Source: JBFWVD01 sp050246915
GTDB taxonomy: Bacteria; Actinomycetota; Acidimicrobiia; Acidimicrobiales; Ilumatobacteraceae
Reading direction: 5' to 3'
Assembly (NCBI GenBank): GCA_050246915.1
Contig: JBFWVD010000001.1
Span: 101,435 to 165,434, forward strand
Length of the DNA stretch: 64,000 nt
Each line of letters starts with the position of its first letter. The stretch's first letter is position 1. The notes beneath the pieces were generated by a model, which was not told where the DNA came from, searched no databases, and was given only the letters and a program-made list of their open reading frames with translations. A program made the position numbers and the translations under genes. Shown piece by piece: positions 57,663 through 64,000 of the stretch.

Positions 57663-58684
57663 CCGCTCACCCATCGATCGCCATCGACCCCGAACTGCTC
57701 GCTGCGTTCAGCGGTAGCCGCTGCCTCGTGACCGGTGGACTCGGGTTCATCGGGTCGAATCTGGCGCTCGCCCTGTCCGACGCCGGTGCCCAGGTCGATG
57801 TCATCGACGCGTTGGTGCCCGAACACGGCGGCGATGTCCGCAACGTGGGCGACAACCACCAGATCAACGTGGTCCTCGGATCGATCGCCGACAAGCGCAT
57901 CACACTCGAGAGCGTGCAACGGGCCGACTTCGTGTTCAACCTCGCCGGCCAGGTGAGCCATCTCGAGTCCATGACCGACCCCTTGCGCGATCTCGAACTG
58001 AACGTGCGCAGTCATCTGTCGTTCCTCGAGACCCTGCGCCATCATCGACCCGGTGCCGTCGTGGTCCATGCATCGACCCGCCAGGTGTACGGACGCCCGC
58101 GCTATCTGCCCGTAGACGAGGAGCACCCCACCGCTCCTGTCGACATCAACGGCATCGACAAGTTGGCCGGCGAGCAGTACCACCTCCTGTACGCCCGCGT
58201 GCACGACATGTCCATCAGCGCGCTGCGCCTGACCAACGTGTATGGACCGCGCCAGAACCTCTCGAAGGACGGCCTCGGCTTCTTGCCGGTGTTCATCCGA
58301 CGCGTCTTCGCCGGGCAGCCCATCACCTTGTACGGCGATGGTGAGCAACTGCGCGATTGCATGCACGTGAACGATGTGGTCTCCGCAGTGTTGTTGGCTG
58401 CCATCGTCCCCGATGCACGCGGACGGGTCTTCAACCTCGGCCATCCCTCGCCCATGTCACTGCGTGCCATCGCCGAAGCCATGGTGGCCCAGCAGCCAGG
58501 GAGCGACATCACCACGGTGCCGTGGCCCAGTGACCTCGCGCCCATCGACATCGGATCGTTCAGCGGCGACTACTCCAAGGCCAAGCGCGTCCTGGGTTGG
58601 GAACCGCACGTGGACTTCGCAGATGGGATCGCCGACACCTTCGCCTTCTACCGTGAGCACACGTGGTACCTGTCACCGATCTGA
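57659..58684 (+). CDS. NAD-dependent epimerase/dehydratase (extended SDR)
   Basis: The 341-residue nucleotide-sugar enzyme has VTGGLGFIGSNLAL, NLAGQVSH, HASTRQVYG, and LRLTNVYGPRQN. The usual Y-x-x-x-K dyad reads N-G-I-D-K, with Asn for Tyr, a variant I have seen in a subgroup of related enzymes ('NGINK'), so it may still be active by another proton donor. It lies between the mannosyltransferase and aminotransferase genes, and overlaps both. Confidence 0.87.
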   Translation: MTAHPSIAIDPELLAAFSGSRCLVTGGLGFIGSNLALALSDAGAQVDVIDALVPEHGGDVRNVGDNHQINVVLGSIADKRITLESVQRADFVFNLAGQVSHLESMTDPLRDLELNVRSHLSFLETLRHHRPGAVVVHASTRQVYGRPRYLPVDEEHPTAPVDINGIDKLAGEQYHLLYARVHDMSISALRLTNVYGPRQNLSKDGLGFLPVFIRRVFAGQPITLYGDGEQLRDCMHVNDVVSAVLLAAIVPDARGRVFNLGHPSPMSLRAIAEAMVAQQPGSDITTVPWPSDLAPIDIGSFSGDYSKAKRVLGWEPHVDFADGIADTFAFYREHTWYLSPI

Positions 58685-59733
58685 GTCGACGCACCCAGCG
58701 TTACCTCGACGGTTTCACCGCCGTTGCGAACGACGTGTTGCGATCGGGCCAGCTGCTGCTCGGCCCTCGACTGCAACGGTTCGAAGAACAGTTCGCCGCG
58801 TTCGCCGGTGGGAGCGATGCGATCGCCGTGGCATCGGGAGCGACCGCGATCCAACTGTCGCTGAGCGCTCTCGGCATCGGCCCGGGCGACGAGGTGATCG
58901 TGCCTGCGTTCACTGCCGTGCCCACGGCATCAGCGGTGTGCGCCGTCGGCGCCACACCGGTGCCGGCCGACGTCGATCCGTGCACCGCCGTCATCGATCG
59001 CCACGCCATCGAAGCGGTCATCACCGACAAGACCCGTGCGGTGATCGTCGTGCACCTCTATGGCTATCCCGCCGACATCACGACGCTGGCCACTGATCTG
59101 GCGGCGCGGGACATCGCCGTGGTCGAGGACGCTGCGCAGGCCCACGGCGCACTGCTCGGCGTGGTCGGAGCGACGGCGTGCTACAGCTTCTACCCGACCA
59201 AGAACCTCGGCGGGATCGGCGATGGCGGGGCGATCGTGCTCGGTCCCGATGCCGCCGAGCGCAGCGCGTTGCTGCGACGGCTGCGCGTCCATGGCATGAC
59301 GCAGCAGTACGTGCACACCGAGATCAGCCAGAACTTCCGCATCAGCGAGATCGAGGCGGCGTGGCTGAGCCTGTGCCTGCCCGATCTCGGTGTCGACAAC
59401 CAACGTCGACGGGCCGTTGCCGCGCACTACCGCGAGGCGGCGCCTCAACTGCACTGGGCCGCGTCGCACGAACGACACGCCATGCACCTGTGCGTCACGC
59501 GTGTGTCCGATCGCGAGCGATTCAGGAACGAATTGTCGGCGTCGAACGTCGCAAGCGCCGTGCACTATCCACTCGCTGTCACCGAGCAACCGGCCTATCG
59601 ACGATTCACGCGCGCTGCCTGCCCGAACGCCGAGGCATGGGCGGCATCGTGCGTGAGCGTTCCGTGCTTTCCCGAACTCACCGACGGCGAAGTCGAACAG
59701 GTCGCCGACGCGCTCGCCGGAGCGCGACCGTGA
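58663..59733 (+). CDS. DegT/DnrJ/EryC1/StrS sugar aminotransferase
   Basis: The 356-residue PLP enzyme has GATAIQLSLSALGIGPGDEVIVPAFT, EDAAQAHGA, and the Schiff-base Lys in YPTKNLGGIGDGGAI. It likely transaminates a nucleotide-linked keto sugar made by the preceding SDR, giving an amino sugar. Its GTG overlaps the epimerase by 22 bp and its stop overlaps the next GTG (GTGA). Confidence 0.88.
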   Translation: MVPVTDLSRRTQRYLDGFTAVANDVLRSGQLLLGPRLQRFEEQFAAFAGGSDAIAVASGATAIQLSLSALGIGPGDEVIVPAFTAVPTASAVCAVGATPVPADVDPCTAVIDRHAIEAVITDKTRAVIVVHLYGYPADITTLATDLAARDIAVVEDAAQAHGALLGVVGATACYSFYPTKNLGGIGDGGAIVLGPDAAERSALLRRLRVHGMTQQYVHTEISQNFRISEIEAAWLSLCLPDLGVDNQRRRAVAAHYREAAPQLHWAASHERHAMHLCVTRVSDRERFRNELSASNVASAVHYPLAVTEQPAYRRFTRAACPNAEAWAASCVSVPCFPELTDGEVEQVADALAGARP

Positions 59734-60470
59734 CCGGCCCCGCAGCGAGCGCGATCAACCCGTCGGTCAGGAGCATCAGCGCGTGCTTCCCGTGTTACAA
59801 CGACGCGGAGTCCATCGGCAAGATGGTGCGCGATGTGCGACGAGCGCTGCTGCCGCTCGTCGAAGACCTCGAGATCATCGTCACCAACGACGGATCCAGT
59901 GACGGCTCACGCGAGGTGCTCGAAGCGTTGGCCCTCGAGATCCGCGAGCTCCGGGTGATCCACCACGAAGCCAACCGCGGTTACGGAGGGGCGCTCTTGT
60001 CGTGCTTCGGGGCGGCGACCAAGGAGTGGATCTTCTACACCGACGGTGACGCGCAGTACGACGCCAGCGAAGCAGCCGATCTCATCGGGCACGTGACGGC
60101 GAGCACCGACATCGTGCAGGGCTACAAGATCGGCCGTGGCGACCCGTGGTACCGAAAGCTCATCGGCCGCACCTATCACCATGTGGTGAAGCAGATGTTC
60201 CGGTTGCACGTGCGCGACACCGACTGCGATTTCCGTCTGTTCCGCCGTTCGCTCCTCGAACGTGCTCCCCTGCGGGCGACGACCGGGGTCATCTGTGTGG
60301 AGATGATGCGTGGCTTCGAAGCGATCGGCGCGACGTTCGTCGAGGTCCCGGTGCATCACTTCGCCCGCCCGCACGGACGCTCCCAGTTCTTCCGTCTGCC
60401 GCAGATCAGTCGTGCCGCGATGGGACTGGTGAAGCTCTGGTGGCGCATGATGGTGGTTGCTCGCCGCTGA
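59730..60470 (+). CDS. Family 2 glycosyltransferase (DPM1/ArnC-like)
   Basis: The 246-residue GT-A protein has SACFPCYNDAESIG, VTNDGSSDGSREVL, YTDGDAQYDASE (DxD-like), and HVRDTDCDFRLFRRS. It resembles polyprenol-phosphate sugar transferases but lacks clear C-terminal membrane helices. It could load a sugar on undecaprenyl phosphate for the membrane mannosyltransferase encoded upstream. GTG 59730 is coupled to the aminotransferase stop. Confidence 0.87.
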   Translation: MTGPAASAINPSVRSISACFPCYNDAESIGKMVRDVRRALLPLVEDLEIIVTNDGSSDGSREVLEALALEIRELRVIHHEANRGYGGALLSCFGAATKEWIFYTDGDAQYDASEAADLIGHVTASTDIVQGYKIGRGDPWYRKLIGRTYHHVVKQMFRLHVRDTDCDFRLFRRSLLERAPLRATTGVICVEMMRGFEAIGATFVEVPVHHFARPHGRSQFFRLPQISRAAMGLVKLWWRMMVVARR

Positions 60471-60512
60471 GTCGCCCTGCAGTGAGCGGCGAGCCGAGAT
60501 CGGAGTTCGAGC

Positions 60513-60917
60513 GTGACGGCCATCCCCTTGCCCGTGACATCCCTCAAGCGCGTGACATACCTCAAGCGCCTCATCGCCATCATGGCGTTCACGGCCATCG
60601 CATCGCTGTGCCTGCTCGGCGGTGCGTCGGCGTCGGCGCACACCTCGACGGCGCTCCTCGTCGGTCACCAGGCCACAGCGGTTTCGCAGCAGTCGGACTC
60701 CACCAGTACCACCGTGCTCCTCGCTGGGCCGGCACCCGACGAAGGCGGCGGCGTGATCCCCTTGCCGAACTCCGGCGTCAAGCCGCAATCGTCAGGTGAC
60801 CGCGGCGGATGGGCCCAGCTCACGTTGTGGGCCCTGATCGTGGTGGGACTCGCATCGATGTTCGGCCGCATCGCGTGGGGCATGTACAAGCACAGCCGCG
60901 CCAACCCCGTGGCCTGA
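60513..60917 (+). CDS. Secreted membrane-anchored protein with LPNSG sorting-like tail
   Basis: The 134-residue protein has an N-terminal signal segment (about 18-42, ending ASASA), a Ser/Thr-rich linker, IPLPNSGVKPQ at about 82-92, a C-terminal membrane helix (about 103-118) and basic end (MYKHSR). The LPxSG-helix-basic arrangement resembles a sortase signal, but it could equally be a plain type I anchor. It closes the glycan gene run. Confidence 0.65.
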   Translation: MTAIPLPVTSLKRVTYLKRLIAIMAFTAIASLCLLGGASASAHTSTALLVGHQATAVSQQSDSTSTTVLLAGPAPDEGGGVIPLPNSGVKPQSSGDRGGWAQLTLWALIVVGLASMFGRIAWGMYKHSRANPVA

Positions 60918-60930
60918 GCGTCGGCGGCCC

Positions 60931-61470
60931 TCAGAGCACGAGCTGCCAGCGCGACGCCGGCACATCGCCGCGCGGGGTGTCGCACGAGCTCTGTCGATCC
61001 ACGCACGTGAAGCCACAACGGGCGAGCACAGCTTCGCTGGCCTCGTTGCCGATGGCCACGGTTGCCTCGAGTCGTTCGAGACCCAGTCGATGCGCGGCCC
61101 AGTGGCTGATGCCACGGACCGCAGCGGTGGCTGCGCCACGGCCCCGGCCGTCGAGCGCGAGCCAGTAGTCGATCTCGGCCACGCTCGCCGTCGCTCCAGC
61201 GCCATCGCTGAACCGCATGAGTGCGACAGTGCCGACGAGCTCACCGGTCTCGGTCGCCGCGATGACGAACGAGCAACCCGACCCGTCAGCCCACTGCGTT
61301 GCCGACCGTTGCAGGAACTCGACCGCGTCGCGCGCCGTGTACGGCGACGGCACCCGAGTCCAGCGAGCGATCTCAGCGTCCTGGCAGGCGTCGTAGATCC
61401 ATGCCGCATCGTCGGCGCGAGGTGGGCGAAGGGTCCACTCCCCCACTTCGATCGGTTCCGGCTCGATCAT
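60931..61470 (-). CDS. RimJ/RimL-type GNAT acetyltransferase
   Basis: The 179-residue protein has WTLRPPRADDAAWI, EIDYWLALDGRGRGAATAAVRGISHWA (acetyl-CoA loop) and VAIGNEASEAVLARCGF. RimJ/RimL homologues acetylate protein N-termini, but the substrate here is unknown. ATG 61470 overlaps the NUDIX stop (ATGA). Confidence 0.87.
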   Translation of the reverse strand: MIEPEPIEVGEWTLRPPRADDAAWIYDACQDAEIARWTRVPSPYTARDAVEFLQRSATQWADGSGCSFVIAATETGELVGTVALMRFSDGAGATASVAEIDYWLALDGRGRGAATAAVRGISHWAAHRLGLERLEATVAIGNEASEAVLARCGFTCVDRQSSCDTPRGDVPASRWQLVL

Positions 61471-62138
61471 CTCGCCACCCCCGTACCCAACGACAACAAC
61501 TGCGTCAGCAGTCTCGCAGTCGCACCCCATACGGTCTCATCGTCGAGCTCGAAGAAGACCACCGTGAACTCGCCTCCGTCGCGTCGCCAGCGCTCGCTGC
61601 GGAACACCCCTGGTGCCAGCAAGGTACGCAGCGGAACGGTGAAGACCCGATCGACCTCGCCATGGTTCGGTCGCAGCACGGGGCGCGTGGTCAAGCGGGC
61701 CACGACGGGGATCATCAGGGAGTTCGACACATAGGTCGCGATGTGATCGAGCTCGCCGACCACCTGCACCGAGGCCGGGTCCAGCCCGACCTCTTCCTGC
61801 GCCTCACGCAGCGCTCCGGTGATCGGGGACTCGTCGAGATCGAGCCGCCCACCGGGGAAGCTCACCTCGCCGGGGTGATTGCGCAGCTGCTTGTTGCGAC
61901 GGGTGAGCACCACCTCAGGCCCCGCTCCGTCATCGAACAGGGCGATGAGCACCGCGCTCGGTCGCGGATCGGGGAGATCGCTGAGCATGCGAGCACCGGC
62001 ACCGCGGCGGGCCACCACATCGAGCAGCGCATCGAGGTCGAGGAGCTCGGCGACCCGCCCATCCCACGGCGGGGGTCCGTCGACCATCCAATCCGGCGGG
62101 CGGGGGATGATCTGGTCGCCGCCGCGACGGGTGGTCAC
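61467..62138 (-). CDS. NUDIX hydrolase, CoA pyrophosphatase type
   Basis: The 223-residue protein has the full NUDIX box GGRLDLDESPITGALREAQEEVGL. Upstream is VVLTRRNKQLRNHPGEVSFPGG, the UPF0035 motif specific for CoA diphosphatases (NudL/NUDT7/8 type). It would cleave CoA or acyl-CoA to phosphopantetheine products. GTG 62138 overlaps the stop of a 50-residue gene. Confidence 0.88.
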   Translation of the reverse strand: MTTRRGGDQIIPRPPDWMVDGPPPWDGRVAELLDLDALLDVVARRGAGARMLSDLPDPRPSAVLIALFDDGAGPEVVLTRRNKQLRNHPGEVSFPGGRLDLDESPITGALREAQEEVGLDPASVQVVGELDHIATYVSNSLMIPVVARLTTRPVLRPNHGEVDRVFTVPLRTLLAPGVFRSERWRRDGGEFTVVFFELDDETVWGATARLLTQLLSLGTGVAR

Positions 62139-62287
62139 CGATCGCCGCCCACCAACTGCCGCAGCAGCTCCGGTAGGCCAGCCAGCTTCAGGTCGGCCAT
62201 GACACGACCGGGCATGGACTCGCCTCGCTCCCAGCCATCCCAGATGGACAGCAAGTTGGCGGGATCGGGCGGCGCGGGGTTGGTCAC
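62135..62287 (-). CDS. Small protein of 50 residues upstream of the NUDIX gene
   Basis: GTG 62287 opens a frame whose product starts MTNPAPPDPANLLSIWDGW and continues ERGESMPGRVMADLKLAGL to a C-terminal LLRQLVGGDR. The stop overlaps the NUDIX start (GTGA), indicating translational coupling. Codon choice is GC-rich. It looks like a helical partner or leader; no family is recognised. Confidence 0.7.
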   Translation of the reverse strand: MTNPAPPDPANLLSIWDGWERGESMPGRVMADLKLAGLPELLRQLVGGDR

Positions 62288-62365
62288 GACCTGAGCCTAC
62301 GGCCGCGAGGTCACGACCCTGCGGTGACGGTGACAACCATCGGTGCCAACGGTGCGGCTCGGGAT

Positions 62366-63157
62366 CTACTCGCGACCACCGTCGAGTGCATCTTGGAGGC
62401 TCTTGAGCTCTTCCCAACGGCCGCGCGCCGCGAGTCCGGCCTGACGAGGCCACGTGGTGGGATCGTGCATGCGGAAGCGCTCACCGGCGCCTTCCAAGAT
62501 GGTGCGGATGGCGCCGATCTGGCTGTGGGCGAGATCGGACCAGGTCAAGATCCCGGCACTCGTGAGCAACTCGGCGATCTTCGGGCCGATGCCCTCGATG
62601 AGCTCGAGATCATCCATCTTCACGGCTCGACCGAACACGGCACGGGCGGCATCGAGATCGGCCCGGGCCAGACCGGCGAACGCCGGCGGGGCTGCGGGGG
62701 GTGCGGACACCGGTGCGGATGAAGCGACGGGCGCGGGCGCCGGCATCTCTTCCCCAGACGAGGCGAACGGTGCCGCCGTCGGAGCAGGAGCGGGAGCAGA
62801 GGCGGGCACAGGAGCAACGGTCGGCGCAACGAGCGTTGGTGCGGCCAACGTGCTCGGCGAACGCAGGGCGTCATCGAGCGCGACGTTCGCCTCCTTGGCG
62901 ACGGCCTTGGCCTTGGCGACGTCGTCCTGGCAGGAGGCCAGCTGAGCAGCGAGTCGATCGCGCTCGGCGGCCACCACCTCGAGCGTGGCCACCCGATGAC
63001 GCAGGCGCTCCGTCTCGGCGTCATCGACGCTCGCCGCCAAGGCCAGGTTGCTGTCATCACTGTCGGCGCGCACCGATCGCAGGAGCCAACCCACGATCGC
63101 GCCGATGAGGGCGAAACCGAGACCCCAGATGAAGAACTTCGCCAGCGTGTAGATCAC
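62366..63157 (-). CDS. Membrane-anchored coiled-coil protein with C-terminal helix-hairpin-helix
   Basis: The 263-residue protein has one N-terminal helix (about 5-26), a coiled coil (about 43-95), an Ala/Pro-rich linker (about 100-165) and a C-terminal helix-hairpin-helix unit LELIEGIGPKIAELLTSAGI, followed by RMHDPTTWPRQAGLAARGRWEELKSLQDAL. This tail is like the DUF4332/flap-nuclease-like HhH domains. It lies just downstream of the OmpA gene. DNA binding at the membrane is possible but unproven. Confidence 0.8.
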   Translation of the reverse strand: MIYTLAKFFIWGLGFALIGAIVGWLLRSVRADSDDSNLALAASVDDAETERLRHRVATLEVVAAERDRLAAQLASCQDDVAKAKAVAKEANVALDDALRSPSTLAAPTLVAPTVAPVPASAPAPAPTAAPFASSGEEMPAPAPVASSAPVSAPPAAPPAFAGLARADLDAARAVFGRAVKMDDLELIEGIGPKIAELLTSAGILTWSDLAHSQIGAIRTILEGAGERFRMHDPTTWPRQAGLAARGRWEELKSLQDALDGGRE

Positions 63158-63200
63158 GTGCTTCTCCTCGTGTTGCGTGCACTCATCGCTTCAAGTGCCA

Positions 63201-64000
63201 TCACTGCTTGACGACGGAGAACACCACTCGGCGGTTCTTCGCCTTGTTCTCCTCGCTGTCATCGGGCAGCAGCGGTTGTGTCTCGCCGTATCCCTTGGCG
63301 GAGAGTTGTGCGGCAGGAACACCGCGCGACACCAAGGCGTCGCGCACCGCGTCGGCTCGGGCCTGGCTCAGCGCCAAGTTGCTCTCGGCCGAACCCGTGG
63401 TGTCGGTGTGCCCGTCGACCGAGATCGACACCCCGGCGTACTTCAAGGCGAGCGCAGCGACCTTGTCGAGGATGGGATCGGCCTCGGGTCGCAAGGTGGC
63501 CTTGCTCGAATCGAACGGGATCGGGGCCACGTTCACCACCGCGTTGAGTTCCTTCTCCAACTCGGCGGCCTGGTCGACCGTGGCGACGGCCCGTGGAGTG
63601 AGCACGACCGCTCCAGCAGCGACGCGGGCCTGACCGGCCGTGGAGACCAGCGCGGCCAAGGCCTGATCATCGAGATAGGTGCCCCTGAGGTAGGTGCCGC
63701 CTTTCAAGATGCCGGCTTCACCGTCGACGAGGCGACCCGGCATGGCGGCCATGAGCTTTGTCAGGTCGAGCACGAGCCCGTCATCGGCCGGAACCGACGG
63801 GCCGCCGCTCACCACCAACTCGTTGACGACGTTGCCTTCGCCAAAGGCCGCGGTGGCCGCGACGGCGAGCGTGTCGGCCTGAGCGGCTGTGGCAACGGTG
63901 CCCTTCAGCGTCACCTTCGGCGAACCGGGGGTCAGCGCGACGCTGGCGGCCAACAGCGCCACTGGCTGCGTCGTCGGCGCAGCAACGGTTGTGGCTGGTG
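63201..64000 (-). CDS. OmpA-family peptidoglycan-binding protein with BON-like domain (5' end outside window)
   Basis: The frame is open from the right edge. The visible 266 residues begin in a Thr/Pro-rich linker, then TLKGTVATAAQADTLAVAATAAFGEGNVVNEL, a BON-like repeat. They end in an OmpA domain with VDGHTDTTGSAESNLALSQARADAV and KGYGETQPLLPDDS…NRRVVFSV, the diaminopimelate-binding block. It resembles OmpATb/ArfA of mycobacteria. The gene continues beyond the window, so start, signal and full repeat number are unknown. Confidence 0.88.
   Translation of the reverse strand, partial: PATTVAAPTTQPVALLAASVALTPGSPKVTLKGTVATAAQADTLAVAATAAFGEGNVVNELVVSGGPSVPADDGLVLDLTKLMAAMPGRLVDGEAGILKGGTYLRGTYLDDQALAALVSTAGQARVAAGAVVLTPRAVATVDQAAELEKELNAVVNVAPIPFDSSKATLRPEADPILDKVAALALKYAGVSISVDGHTDTTGSAESNLALSQARADAVRDALVSRGVPAAQLSAKGYGETQPLLPDDSEENKAKNRRVVFSVVKQ

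Overview
The window is high-GC DNA with dense, mostly co-oriented genes, many GTG starts and stop/start overlaps. It looks like the chromosome of an actinobacterium, most plausibly of the Acidimicrobiia type (inference). Supporting signs are a guaB3-type IMP dehydrogenase paralogue, a mycothiol-type DinB protein, an ECF sigma factor with a DGPF partner, two membrane pyrophosphatases and an OmpA protein with BON-like repeats.

Layout: 1-5.7 kb holds the start of an AAA ATPase gene running off the left edge, a glycoside hydrolase family 2 gene that has lost both catalytic glutamates, sdhAB without sdhCD, a tandem MshEN-like protein and a small unknown. 5.7-10.4 kb holds two divergent membrane pyrophosphatases of the K+-dependent and K+-independent types. 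10.5-13.6 kb holds DedA, an uncharacterised protein, RDD, SCP2-like and Fpg/Nei-like DNA glycosylase genes.

13.6-26.2 kb is a ~12.6 kb genomic island integrated in the 3' end of the glycosylase gene. An 11-bp core is duplicated at both ends; the left copy supplies a substitute 3' end of the gene and the right copy carries the displaced original end. The island encodes a disrupted large serine recombinase, an OLD-family nuclease, and a type I restriction-modification operon (hsdR-hsdS, then an ImmA/IrrE antitoxin and a PIN toxin, then hsdM). A two-part unknown protein (possible HEPN plus ParB-like) lies at the far end. The native glycosylase gene would have ended 1 bp from the convergent TfoX-like gene.

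26.3-32 kb: a TfoX/SRPBCC/ArsR/DinB operon with an AT-rich palindrome at its start; an ABC exporter divergent from a NarL-type two-component system; and an acetyltransferase downstream of mdh. 32-43 kb: core metabolism (mdh, metF, purN-purH, sucC-sucD, a B12-binding protein) around a secreted transglycosylase-like protein and a YciI/ECF sigma pair. 43-56 kb: pcrA, a GGDEF-EAL protein, a chemoreceptor, an NlpC/P60 hydrolase, zapE, an MpaB/DUF2236 protein, guaB3-guaA and a methyltransferase. 56.5-61 kb: a translationally coupled run of mannosyltransferase, epimerase, aminotransferase and glycosyltransferase, probably for a surface glycoconjugate. 61-64 kb: GNAT, CoA-pyrophosphatase-type NUDIX, a 50-residue protein, a membrane-anchored helix-hairpin-helix protein and an OmpA-family protein running off the right edge.

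No tRNA, rRNA or CRISPR array was seen. The central TCA/propionate enzymes (SdhAB, Mdh, SucCD, a B12-binding mutase-type domain) indicate oxidative metabolism. GGDEF-EAL plus MshEN proteins suggest c-di-GMP signalling.
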